Assembly: GCA_038277395.1 (NCBI GenBank)
Contig: CM076193.1
Coordinates: 73,488,252 to 73,552,251, forward strand
Direction of reading: 5' to 3'
DNA: 64,000 nucleotides
Source of the DNA: Dryocosmus kuriphilus
Lineage: Eukaryota > Arthropoda > Insecta > Hymenoptera > Cynipidae
Part shown: one piece after another, positions 35,115 through 44,870 of the stretch
Layout of the letters: each line of letters starts with the position of its first letter
Numbering within the stretch: position 1 is the first letter of the stretch
Notes under the pieces: generated by a model
Told to the model about the DNA's origin: nothing
The model's input: the letters and a program-made list of their open reading frames with translations, nothing else
Database searches by the model: none
Translations under genes and position numbers: made by a program

Positions 35115-36413
35115 TGTAATGGCATATGTTGGCTCGCGTACTAAGTTGCTAGAGGGGGCTGCAGGAATTATGGTGGCTATTTCAAATTTTGGCGCGAACG
35201 GAAATTTAAAGGGAAGACGTGTATTTATTAAAGTTTAAATAACTTCAAACGATTTCGATAAAACTCAAATAATTCGAGGGTTTCGCTAAAATTGAGTAAA
35301 TCATGAGGAATTCCCGCTTTAAGAAAACTCTAATAAGTCTTCCTACTCTCAATAAATGGTAAAATGATAAATAATATATGCATGTGTGTATGTATGTATA
35401 TATATGTATATATATATGTATATGTATATGTGTACATATATATGTATAAAAGGAATATATTAATAATAATAATAATAATACATATTATTTATAACATGCA
35501 TAGAAATTAGTCGACGATCTAAAAGAGGCCTGAGTGTATTAGAAATAAGAAATGCGTGATCTAAATTATATAAGTAAACAGAATGGAAAAGAAAAGCTGA
35601 GAGTCGCTAAAGTTCAAAGGGTGTCGGCGCCAAATTGTCGCGGCGGAACCTTTGAAGGTGCGATCTCCGCGCTCATAAATCTGTCATAGTTTTAATGAGA
35701 TTCTGAAACCTGAGGCGATTCGCGGGTCGCACGTTAGAGCTTGTTGGAGACAAGTTTGAACTCGCAAGACCATGGAGGCGTAAATCTTGTATTTGGATCC
35801 TATTTATCATTGGCTAGAAATGATGACATTTCTTTTCGTTTTCAGTTTAATTGGATAGAATTAAGCGCGTGGGGTAGCTCCCACCAGAATTTTTGCTCTC
35901 ATCGAGGGATCGACTGTTTCTCCACGAGAGTAGAAGTTCAGTTCTTCGACTAGTTTCCTACCAGCTTCAAATAAAACCCGCGACTCTCCAGTAAAAGCAC
36001 TACAAGTCCCTTGATTCATTTCAAGATTGGACTTAGAAAATATTCTATTTTCAAGTCTTCGGACTTAGAATATTTCGCGGTGTCGAGACTCGTAATACAG
36101 ACTTTTGATAAGCAACCGTTAAAGCTGGTAGTGTCATATAAATCGGGAACTAAATTCTAATTGTTAATCGCGTTTATTTATAAACTATTTTGTGAAGCTA
36201 TACGAATATTGTGCAACATAAAAGGACAACTTTAAATAAATATTGTTTTATAATCTAAATTCTGTGTCGTTATTGGATTCAAACCCGCTTTCCTCGGCTC
36301 TCGATTTCAATCGTTACAAATCAGCGGAAGGAATATAGTCCAACAACGAATGGCAGCCAAGCTGAGAATTCTACAAGGGAAATAAGTCAATATCAGCGCC
36401 GGTGGCCATTACA
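35115..36413 (+). repeat. 5' LTR (1,299 bp)
   Basis: Begins TGTAATGGCATATG and ends GGTGGCCATTACA; TGTAATGGC/GCCATTACA are inverted ends. It contains a TATG/TATA microsatellite (about 35,380-35,440), a TAA run (about 35,462-35,482) and AATAAA (36,236). About 520 bp of this LTR (within 35,217-35,737) is absent from the 3' LTR. Confidence 0.93.
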
Positions 36414-36431
36414 ATTGGCGCAGTCGGTAGG
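36414..36431 (+). promoter_or_regulatory. Primer-binding site
   Basis: TGGCGCAGTCGGTAGGA starts two bases inside the 5' LTR. It begins with TGG, the complement of the CCA tail of a tRNA, as expected for minus-strand priming. The tRNA species is not assigned. Confidence 0.8.
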
Positions 36432-37303
36432 ACTATTCCGTTGTGCCGTATGGAAGCGGGTCACTGGACCAGAATTTGAATTGGGAATTCAAAATTGCCG
36501 TCTTACCAGAACTAGATTTTCCTCCTCTTTCTACTGACTGCCAGTTTTAAGTGAGGAATTGTTAATAATTTTCTCGAATTGTTAGATTTTGCGGTACGCT
36601 TCAGATAACCCGGGGATGGAATTATAGTAGTTTCCGGGCCTGAAAGTGTGCACGAAGTCTGACAGAGGGTAAAATTTCACATTTGTTCCTGACTCCCTGC
36701 ACCCGTGAAGGGTGACACATCGAGGGACTTAAGGATGTCTGGTCATCCCAGCTGAAGAACCCACTGGAACTCTGAAGGAAGACTCTTTGGAGAAATCTGC
36801 AAAGGAACCTGGTTTAGTGAAGTGCAGAGTGAAGTGAAGCCAATTTAGCTAAATAAATAATAAAAGTGAAGTGTTACCTTTTTATAAATTGGATTATTGC
36901 AATCTGCTATTGGTATTGAACAATGGGTGAGCCTCAGCGACTCTAGAGCCGATTGATAAGTAGTAAGTCTAAAATAATTTTGTAGTTCGGGTTTCAAGGG
37001 ATTAACTTTAGTAAATACATTTAATTGGGCCATAATATTTTTATTTCCTTAATTAATCATTAGAATTAAGATTTACATATTAAACTCATTTTATTTGGAA
37101 CTAATTATGGTCATTAGCCTTTTAATTAGTTTCGACTTAAACTAGTTTTGCAAAAGGAATAAATATAAATCTAATTTTGGACTAATTAACGTTGAAACTT
37201 GTAGATAAATTAGTAATTATTCATATAACTTACCTAGTTATTTTCTTTTAAAATACGGATTTAATTACTGGAACTATACTTGAAATCCGAAATATCAATA
37301 AGA
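36432..37303 (+). other. Leader of the gypsy element
   Basis: Untranslated region between the primer-binding site and gag. No ORF of note; A+T content rises toward gag. Confidence 0.6.
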
Positions 37304-38800
37304 ATGCCTAGAACTAAGAGTACAGCGATGGTTAAGGGTAGACGAACACTGAGAACCAGGAGTTCACGAACTCCTCTCATGGTTGATGACGAGATTCGCG
37401 AGGCGAGGAATCGGGACCCTCAGCCTGGGTCCTCTAGTGCCCCTGATATTCCGTTTGATGGTAGAGCTCTGGAAGTTGCAAGTCCCCCTGATCCGTTATT
37501 TAGAGACCGTTCCGAGGGCTCCCTGAGCACTGAATTGTTGAGGGGTGATCAGAGAGTGCTTAACGATGATTTTATTAATCAGGAGATGGTTCGTCATGGA
37601 ACTTCAGCTCAAGAACATTTTTCTGGAAGTGGCTCAGGTATTTCCTTGATGGGAACGCAGAATCCTGAAAGAATTTCAAAAATTGTGCGAGATTTGATTC
37701 CTGAATTCAATGGGAAAAATATGTCAGTTAGGATGTTTATTGAACATTGTCAAGCCGCAAAATCTTTGATAGGTCCGAAAGAATTGTCATATCTGACCCT
37801 TTTAATTAAAACAAAAATTACGGGCGAAGCCAGAGTTCACATTCAAGATAGATTTGGGACTGACTTAGATGGAATTTTAAAAATATTAAATCAGCTTTAC
37901 TCTCGACAGGAAGATGTCAGTCAATTAGTCCAAGAATTGTCTATTGTCATGAAAAAATCAGAAGAAACTATTTCAGAATACGGTGCCAGAGTCAGTCAGA
38001 TTTTGAACCGTCTAATTACTCAAGTACTTAAAACTACGCCGGGGGAACGCCGAGTAGGAATTTGTGAAGCCTATAAACTCACGTCAATAAATAATTTTTT
38101 AAGGGGTCTTGACAGAGACACTTATTTACAGATTCATGATAAGGAAGTTGCATCTCTTGATCAAGCCATTTCTCTTGCAAATCAGGTTGACTTGCAACTC
38201 AAGAGTTGGGATAAGGTTCACAATAAATCGGAAATCGAATCCGCAAGTACATCTAAGAGTGATCCATACATAAATGTAAATCGAAAACGAATAGCGCATT
38301 TTACTGCGGAAGAAATGCCAACAAAAATTGTTAAGCGAAGGAGATCCGATTTAAGCAGGGTTCAGTGTTACCTGTGTCAGGAAATGGGTCATTACAAGAG
38401 AAGTTGTCCTAATGTTAGAACTAGACCATTTATTGAGAGAAGGAAGATATCGACTTGTTTTTATTGTAAACAGGGTGGGCATGAGGTTAGAGAATGTCCA
38501 GTAAAGGAAGGACGTAATCAAATGGAAGGAGAATATAAATCTAATACCGAAAGGGAAAATTTTAATTCACGGGAAAATAATAATGATAATTCTAAAGTTG
38601 AAAATGAAGGTGACGGCCCAGCAGTCGGAATTAGTAAAAGGGTGGTCTTGACACTCAGGAATAGTAATGAAGTTGGACCCTCTGCTTTAGTAGAATTGGA
38701 AAACTTCAGTTTTAGGAAAGGAAAGACTAGCTTCTTGATTGACACGGGAGCTGGCGTTAACCTGATTAAGCAGGGTGCTTGGAACCCCTTGTTAACGTAA
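37304..38800 (+). CDS. gag: Gypsy gag polyprotein with two CCHC knuckles and N-terminal part of protease
   Basis: Start chosen at ATG 37,304 (MPRTKST), since the open frame upstream has no ATG. Gag packages element RNA into cytoplasmic particles. An Arg-rich N-terminus is followed by a capsid-like domain (ILVPEF-type lead-in PEFNGKNMSVRMFIEHC at about residue 137). Two zinc knuckles follow, CYLCQEMGHYKRSC (about 355) and CFYCKQGGHEVREC (about 384). Near the end is the aspartic protease catalytic motif FLIDTGAGVNLI (about 478). The frame then closes at TAA 38,798. About 498 aa. The related element at 46.7-49.8 kb has the same capsid block and keeps its protease in one frame, so the protease break here is more likely an indel than programmed frameshifting. 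Confidence 0.92.
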   Translation: MPRTKSTAMVKGRRTLRTRSSRTPLMVDDEIREARNRDPQPGSSSAPDIPFDGRALEVASPPDPLFRDRSEGSLSTELLRGDQRVLNDDFINQEMVRHGTSAQEHFSGSGSGISLMGTQNPERISKIVRDLIPEFNGKNMSVRMFIEHCQAAKSLIGPKELSYLTLLIKTKITGEARVHIQDRFGTDLDGILKILNQLYSRQEDVSQLVQELSIVMKKSEETISEYGARVSQILNRLITQVLKTTPGERRVGICEAYKLTSINNFLRGLDRDTYLQIHDKEVASLDQAISLANQVDLQLKSWDKVHNKSEIESASTSKSDPYINVNRKRIAHFTAEEMPTKIVKRRRSDLSRVQCYLCQEMGHYKRSCPNVRTRPFIERRKISTCFYCKQGGHEVRECPVKEGRNQMEGEYKSNTERENFNSRENNNDNSKVENEGDGPAVGISKRVVLTLRNSNEVGPSALVELENFSFRKGKTSFLIDTGAGVNLIKQGAWNPLLT

Positions 38801-41800
38801 ATAAGACTAAAATTTTCAATTTGGTTGGGATTGGAGTTAACATGATTCCGACAAAAGGGGAAATAATGATGACGATGAAGGGAATACAAGCACCTTTCCA
38901 GCTTATTCCTGATAATTTTCCTATAGAACAGGATGGTATCATTGGAATAGTGTTTTTGAAATTGCACAAAGCAGTTTTGGATTTCTCCAATGATACCGTA
39001 CAGTTCGGGAGTGATAAATTCCCTTTTATTGAATATTTTTCCCTAAGTATTCCTGCCCGGAACAAGGTCCTAGTTGAAGTGCCTCTGAGGAAGACAAAAC
39101 TTAGAGAGGGTTATGTGAGACGGATTGACTGTGGGCCAGGGGTATTTGCAGGAGAGTCATTGGTGACTGCTCATAAGGGAAAAGCAAGGCTTCTAGTAAT
39201 TAATTCAACTATAGGAGACATTAATTTGATTATGCCAGCTGTGGAATTGGAGGAATGCACAGTTATCCCTTCATCGTCAAATCAGTTCGGGGGAAATAAA
39301 AATAAGGATAAGAAAGCACCAGGTGCCCGCTTTGCTGAGTTATTAAAATTAATTGATTTTTCTGAATTAAACCAGGGAGAGAAAGATAGTCTCCTTCCTA
39401 TCCTCTTCGAGTACGTAAATCTATTTTACTTACCAGGTGATAAACTTGGCGCTACCAATGTTATTACACACAAGATTGTCACCACTGATCCCACTCCTAT
39501 CCATACTAAACAATATCGTTATCCAAAAGTTCATCAAGAAGAAATCGCTAAACAAACTAAACAACTTCTTGAGTCAGGAATTGTAAGACCTTCGGTCTCA
39601 CCTTATAATTCCCCCTTGTGGATAGTTCCCAAAAAGCCTGATGGGAAGGGTAATAGGAAATGGAGGATGGTGATAGATTATAGGTCCTTGAATGAGCGCA
39701 CGATCGGAGATGCATATCCCCTGCCCAACATAACAGATATTTTAGACCAGTTAGGCGGCGCTCAATATTTTTCAGTGATGGATTTGGCATCGGGATTTCA
39801 TCAGATCCCTATGGACGCCGATTCAATTGAAAAAACAGCCTTCACAACCCCTTACAATCACCTGGAATTCACTAGAATGCCTTTTGGGTTGAAGAATGCC
39901 CCTGCAACCTTCCAACGGGTTATGAATCAGGTTCTTAGTGGATTACAAGGGATTGAACTATTTATATATATGGATGACATAGTTATTTATGCAACCTCCT
40001 TGGAAGATCATAATCAAAAATTGAGACTACTTTTCAGCAGACTAAAAAAGGCTGGACTAACCCTTCAGCCAGAAAAATTTTACTTCCTAAGGAAGGAAAT
40101 AGTTTACCTTGGTCACATAATTACGCGGGAGGGAGTAAAACCCGACCCGCGCAAAATTAGCGCTGTCAAAGAATTCCCAGTACCCAAAACCAAGAAAAAT
40201 ATCAAACAATTCCTAGGGTTAATAGGCTATTACAGGAAATTTATCCCCAATTTCGCTAAGACCGCGAAACCGTTGACACACCTGCTTAAAGATAAAGTCC
40301 GTTTCGTTTGGACAAATGCGGAGCAAAAAGCTTTCGAAATTTTAAGGGACACAATTTGTTCTGAACCCATCCTCCAGTATCCTGACTTCACTAAACCTTT
40401 CCTCTTAACAACAGATGCTTCTAATTATGCAATAGCCGGTGTACTTAGCCAGGGTGAAATTGGCAAAGATTTGCCAATAGCCTTTGCTTCGAGAACTTTA
40501 AATAAAGCTGAATTGAATTATTCTACAATCGAGAAGGAATTGCTAGCAGCCGTTTTTTGTATTCGTCATTTCAGACCTTATTTATATGGGAGGCGATTCA
40601 CCTTGGTAACAGATCACCGCCCTTTAGTGTGGCTTTTTAACTTAAAAGACCCCGTTTCGAGACTTGGAAGGTGGAAAGTCAAATTAGGCGAGTATAGCTT
40701 TGTGGTCGTGTATAAACCCGGGAAAATAAATAGTAACGTGGACGCGTTGTCGAGAAACCCTGTCGGCAATTTGGAAGACTTTCAACCACTTGAGCTAAAG
40801 GACGAGAAACTTGTTCCGATAACTGCAGATCGCGAACATGTCTTCTGTGCCCTGACTCAAACAAAGAAAGAAACGAATCCATTTGCTGAAGAGGTAGATT
40901 GGGCCGAAGTCCTTTGTCAAATGTTTAAAGGGAATCTAGTTCTGGAGTCTCAGGATACCTTTGAGAGAGGCTTTGCGCCCGTAGGCTGTGTGCCTTCAAA
41001 GATGAGTTTGGATACCTTTGAGAGAGGCTTTGCGCCCGTAGGCTGTGTGCCTTCAAAGATGAGTTTGGATACCTTTGAGAGAGGCTTTGCGCCCGTAGGC
41101 TGTGTGCCTTCAAAGAGGATCTTGGATTCCGGTGAGAGACTCCAGAGCGGAATCAGAGTAGCTCAAATTTTCAATTTGTCAGAGACATGTATTACCTATA
41201 GCAAAGATAAATTATATATGGGAAAAGGACCAATAGCTCATTTCGTCTCATTTGATGGATCCTTACAGTCTGAAACTAATAATGAATTAAATAGGGTCGG
41301 TCTATTTTCACCTGAAGATTTGCGAGCGGAAGTTGTCAAGCTTGGGGAAGTAGTAGCCTTCAATAAAAAGGGAAGGTACGTTTTTAGTTTTGTGGTTAAA
41401 AATCAACAAGATGAACAGTTGCTCATAAACAACTTATCAGCTTCTGTTCTTGCTCTTAGGAAAGCTATGGAGACATTAGGTGTGACTAGTGTAAAAATCT
41501 CAAAGACGGGAAATAATCTTCCCAAATTAAGCTTGACCATTTTCGAGCAAATCATTAAACAACATTTTAAGGGATCGGGTTTATTTGCAATCATTTGCAC
41601 TGGCGAAATAATGATTCCTAATAAAAGTGAAAGGGAGGGAGTTATTAAGGAGTATCATGAGTCAGTAGCGGGAGGACACAAGGGAGCCTCAAAAACTTAT
41701 TGGGCTATTAGATCAAATTATTATTGGGAAAATATGAAAGAGGATTGTAGGAGAATTGTTGGACAATGTAAGAATTGTCAAAGGAACAAACTAGTTCGGA

Positions 41801-41838
41801 AGGGAAATCACCTTAATGATACGAATCACTCTACTTAA
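38779..41838 (+). CDS. pol: Gypsy pol: protease C-part, RT, RNase H, integrase zinc domain (core missing)
   Basis: Open in the -1 frame relative to gag, overlapping it by 22 bases and without an ATG, so it would need a frameshift. It starts with the protease C-terminal half (NLVGIGVNMIPTKGEI). The RT follows, with YPLPNITDILDQLGGAQYFS (about residue 312), DLASGFHQIPM, and IYMDDIVIYA (about 395, catalytic YMDD). The RNase H shows LTTDASNYAIAGVL (about 543) and TDHRPLVWLF. The integrase H2C2 zinc finger reads HESVAGGHKG...CKNCQRNK (about 960-1003). It then stops after about 35 more bases, where the DDE catalytic core should begin. Three 19-codon repeats sit between RNase H and integrase. It should yield an RT-competent but integration-defective product. 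Confidence 0.93.
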   Translation: MEPLVNVNKTKIFNLVGIGVNMIPTKGEIMMTMKGIQAPFQLIPDNFPIEQDGIIGIVFLKLHKAVLDFSNDTVQFGSDKFPFIEYFSLSIPARNKVLVEVPLRKTKLREGYVRRIDCGPGVFAGESLVTAHKGKARLLVINSTIGDINLIMPAVELEECTVIPSSSNQFGGNKNKDKKAPGARFAELLKLIDFSELNQGEKDSLLPILFEYVNLFYLPGDKLGATNVITHKIVTTDPTPIHTKQYRYPKVHQEEIAKQTKQLLESGIVRPSVSPYNSPLWIVPKKPDGKGNRKWRMVIDYRSLNERTIGDAYPLPNITDILDQLGGAQYFSVMDLASGFHQIPMDADSIEKTAFTTPYNHLEFTRMPFGLKNAPATFQRVMNQVLSGLQGIELFIYMDDIVIYATSLEDHNQKLRLLFSRLKKAGLTLQPEKFYFLRKEIVYLGHIITREGVKPDPRKISAVKEFPVPKTKKNIKQFLGLIGYYRKFIPNFAKTAKPLTHLLKDKVRFVWTNAEQKAFEILRDTICSEPILQYPDFTKPFLLTTDASNYAIAGVLSQGEIGKDLPIAFASRTLNKAELNYSTIEKELLAAVFCIRHFRPYLYGRRFTLVTDHRPLVWLFNLKDPVSRLGRWKVKLGEYSFVVVYKPGKINSNVDALSRNPVGNLEDFQPLELKDEKLVPITADREHVFCALTQTKKETNPFAEEVDWAEVLCQMFKGNLVLESQDTFERGFAPVGCVPSKMSLDTFERGFAPVGCVPSKMSLDTFERGFAPVGCVPSKRILDSGERLQSGIRVAQIFNLSETCITYSKDKLYMGKGPIAHFVSFDGSLQSETNNELNRVGLFSPEDLRAEVVKLGEVVAFNKKGRYVFSFVVKNQQDEQLLINNLSASVLALRKAMETLGVTSVKISKTGNNLPKLSLTIFEQIIKQHFKGSGLFAIICTGEIMIPNKSEREGVIKEYHESVAGGHKGASKTYWAIRSNYYWENMKEDCRRIVGQCKNCQRNKLVRKGNHLNDTNHST
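40954..41124 (+). repeat. Three 57-bp in-frame tandem repeats in pol
   Basis: Units begin at 40,954, 41,011 and 41,068, each encoding DTFERGFAPVGCVPSKMSL or a close variant (the last ends KRIL). Copies are almost identical at the DNA level, so amplification is recent. The repeat lies in the linker between RNase H and integrase and keeps the frame. Confidence 0.95.
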
Positions 41839-42271
41839 AGGAAATTTGAATTTGGAAGATTTTCCCGCCGAAATTTTGTTAAAGTTTCTGCCATCAAATT
41901 CTCAAGTATTGTTTACATTAATAATTTTAAAATACAGTGCTAAGATTTTTACTGAAATTTCAATAAATACAATCAATACTAATTCTATTTGTGATAAATA
42001 GTAAAGGGAGCATACAGGGGCCCATGTATTTAAATTTACGATACTAGCATCTAAGCCGGCTCCGCCGATTCAAGAACTGATTTGCTAGACAAGCGTAAAT
42101 CTTTATCAGTATAAGAGTCGTCCCTCGGAAACCAAGTATATCTAATAAATTGCGTACAACAATCATACGTAATTATTTTGAATAAGTAAATTAAAGGAAA
42201 GAACTGTTAAAAAGAAGAGTGAGAACTTTAAACCCTAAAATAAAATAAGTCTTGAATTGGAAAGAAATAAC
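41839..42271 (+). other. Gap between truncated pol and third ORF
   Basis: About 430 bp with no integrase core motif. A 61-codon frame overlaps the pol end (41,816-42,001; LNLEDFPAEILLKFL resembles an F-box start only weakly). A purine patch TAAAGGGAGCATACAGGGG at about 42,001 resembles polypurine tracts. Confidence 0.5.
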
Positions 42272-43234
42272 ATGGCTAGTATCCTTCATATAAATGCAGA
42301 ACTTCAGGGAAATGTAAGTAGTATAGGGAATTCCTTTTGTATGTGTTAAAATATGCAATTGGGAAAAAAAACCCCTTTTGTGTTTTAATTAATTTATAAT
42401 TTAATGAGGAAACTTTTCCTTTTCCTTTATATATATAATTATTATTAATTATTATAGCTACGTATTGAGTCTCTAACTATTAAAATTACTTAAATCAATA
42501 AATTCACCCCAAATAAGATTGATCATGTTTAATTAGGATAAATGTCTGGGAAAATGTTTATATCAAATTCAATATTTTTTCAGACAGAGCCTTACAAACA
42601 TGTAGAGGGAGTAATATTTTTCCGAAAAAATAACGGATTATGGGAAATCCATTGCGATAAATGTAGTGAAGAAACAGATCCTCCTCTTTTTGCAGGAAAT
42701 AAATTGGAAAAAATGCTCATACATTTAGTAGCACTAACCTACTTTGCTGTCCCCAAAAGGTGTTACACCTGTAGGCAACCTGTCCTAAAGGTTTGCGAGT
42801 TGGCAAGTTGCACATTTTGTGCAAAAATCATCAAAAGAAATAGGGAATCCAACGAGGTATCAATCACTGTGCGCTGGGTTGATATAGACTTTGAGGGCAA
42901 GGCCAAGGGCGATACTGAAAATGAATGGTTAAGAGGAATTCAGCCAGTCCGGGAAGACGAACCCCCAATTCAAACCCTCCTCTACGTGGGGATTTATGAG
43001 GTGTATGAAAATATGTTTACCCTAGTACGAACAAATGATCTCGACGATGCTGATGAGGAAATTAATATGGTCATTGATTCCGACGAGGCTGAACGGTTCA
43101 GGATCCAAAATACGGAGAACTCCAGTGATGAAGGGATTGAGGGAAATCTCTCGCGATCCAGTTCAGAGTCGGTTTCCAGGAGAGTCTCCCCAGGTTCCCT
43201 TAGCCTCTCCCGAGATTCAGGTGATTCAAATTAG
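42272..43234 (+). CDS. Third ORF of the gypsy element: spliced Cys-rich, acidic-tailed protein (novel)
   Basis: Two exons fit exactly. Exon 1 (42,272-42,313) is ATG plus 13 codons (MASILHINAELQGN) followed by GTAAGTA. Exon 2 (42,584-43,234) follows ATATTTTTTCAG, and both junctions are phase 0, giving 230 aa. An alternative unspliced start is ATG 42,542. The protein has a first CxxC (CDKC) near residue 38, then CYTC, and VCELASCTFC, so probably two zinc sites. A central domain with VRWVDIDFEGKA and LLYVGIYEVYENMF follows, and the C-terminus is acidic then Ser/Arg-rich (RSSSESVSRRVSPGS). There is no signal peptide or membrane segment, so it is not an envelope. Position downstream of pol matches env or accessory ORFs made from spliced RNA. 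I recognise no family. Confidence 0.75.
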
Positions 43235-43923
43235 TGTTGAGTTGGTCGCCCTGATAAAAAAAACGGGGGAGCATAAAAATCCTTTCCACCTTTATCTTTC
43301 TATCTTTAAGAATGTTCTTAATTTCTAATATTGAAAATTGTTTATCTTTTTTATATATATATATATAATTAACTTCAATTTTAATTAATATTTTAAGATT
43401 ATAAATAACGCCGGAAATTACCTGAGTGTGCATATGTCATGAGTATACGTGTATATGTGTATGTATATCTCTATATGGATAAGACTGTGTACATGTGCAT
43501 ATCTCTACGAGTACTAATTAATTATATAATCATAATTAGAATTAACCTTGTTTCTTATATTCCATTTATGGACATATATTTAAAGGAATAATAAATACTC
43601 CCTTAAAATATTCTCGAAGCACCTTTGTTTTCTTTTCATCTTATTCGTTTGGGAAAGAGAGATTAGCGGAATTACATAATATTTTTTTTTTAGTATACTT
43701 ACTTCTCTTTAACTTCTAAACACAGAATGAAAATCCTTTCCCTTTAAATAGATTATTGTTTCGGCACGGGATCCACTTACATAACATAACGGCACGACGT
43801 ATTTAATGTATTACTTGACACCATGATCCAACTTGTTACGAGACCGCACGAAACAGACCTAACCTCCGTCGTAAAAGTCGACATATTCATGTATATCGAC
43901 TTTTAGTTGTGTGGGGGAGTAAT
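43235..43923 (+). other. 3' untranslated region of the gypsy element with polypurine tracts
   Basis: Includes AAAAAAAACGGGGGAGCA at about 43,257 and GTGTGGGGGAG at about 43,910, the latter ending a few bases before the 3' LTR and therefore the better candidate for plus-strand priming. A short TA run lies at about 43,352-43,366. Confidence 0.6.
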
Positions 43924-44705
43924 TGTAATGGCATATGTTGGCTCGCGTACTAAGTTGCTAGAGGGGGCTGCAGGAATTATGGTGGCTATTTCAAATTTTG
44001 GACGCGAACGGAAATTTAAAGGGAGGGTTTCGCTAGACAAGTTTGAACTCGCAAGACCATGGAGGCGTAAATCTTGTATTTGGATCCTATTTATCATTGG
44101 CTAGAAATGATGACATTTCTTTTCGTTTTCAGTTTAATTGGATAGAATTAAAATCTGCGCGTGGGGTAGCTCCCACCAGAATTTTTGCTCTCATCGAGGG
44201 ATCGACTGTTTCTCCACGAGAGTAGAAGTTCAGTTCTTCGACTAGTTTCCTACCAGCTTCAAATAAAACCCGCGACTCTCCAGTAAAAGCACTACAAGTC
44301 CCTTGATTCATTTCAAGATTGGACTTAGAAAATATTCTATTTTCAAGTCTTCGGACTTAGAATATTTCGCGGTGTCGAGACTCGTAATACAGACTTTTGA
44401 TAAGCAACCGTTAAAGCTGGTAGTGTCATATAAATCGGGAACTAAATTCTAATTGTTAATCGCGTTTATTTATAAACTATTTTGTGAAGCTATACGAATA
44501 TTGTGCAACATAAAAGGACAACTTTAAATAAATATTGTTTTATAATCTAAATTCTGTGTCGTTATTGGATTCAAACCCGCTTTCCTCGGCTCTCGATTTC
44601 AATCGTTACAAATCAGCGGAAGGAATATAGTCCAACAACGAATGGCAGCCAAGCTGAGAATTCTACAAGGGAAATAAGTCAATATCAGCGCCGGTGGCCA
44701 TTACA
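43924..44705 (+). repeat. 3' LTR (782 bp, shortened)
   Basis: Same ends as the 5' LTR (TGTAATGGC...GCCATTACA). Compared with it, two blocks are missing around a retained GGGTTTCGCTA (about 44,024), removing about 520 bp. ATCTG-type small indels also occur (ATTAAAATCTGCGCG versus ATTAAGCGCG). Otherwise matching by eye. Confidence 0.93.
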
Positions 44706-44710
44706 TTATT

Positions 44711-44870
44711 GGTATAGTGGCGCCTCTCCGGGCCGATTCGGGTAGCTATATCCATAAAATAGTGTGACGTTAGACGTATCACCATTTCTGATTTCTGTAG
44801 TTTATGCCGAAACTTTAACGACTATTGCATTGAAAATATAGGAATCTGCCTTATCACCAAATAAAGTAGA
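44711..44870 (+). pseudogene. Continuation of the THAP-locus flank after the gypsy insertion
   Basis: Joining 35,109 to 44,711 removes the insertion. The reading frame continues for a short distance beyond the TTATT target before a stop. This confirms that the pre-insertion locus was continuous here; no further domain is recognised. Confidence 0.45.

Larger units (their letters stand above)
35110..44710 (+). mobile_element. Ty3/gypsy-type LTR retrotransposon, 9.6 kb, with extra spliced ORF
   Basis: Complete from LTR to LTR (35,115-44,705) with a 5-bp target duplication TTATT at 35,110-35,114 and 44,706-44,710. Order: 5' LTR, primer-binding site, leader, gag, pol (protease, RT, RNase H, integrase zinc domain), two-exon third ORF, 3' LTR. 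LTRs look nearly identical where they align, implying recent insertion. Pol lacks the integrase catalytic core, so this copy is not autonomous. Confidence 0.95.

Noticed and set aside
35741..35953. Coding frame in the LTR (also at 44,043-44,225)
   Set aside because: Inside both LTRs, overlaps regulatory sequence, no domain, and small indels shift it between the two copies.
38779..38800. Programmed -1 frameshift site
   Set aside because: No classical slippery heptamer seen, and the shift would split the protease, which is single-frame in the related element.
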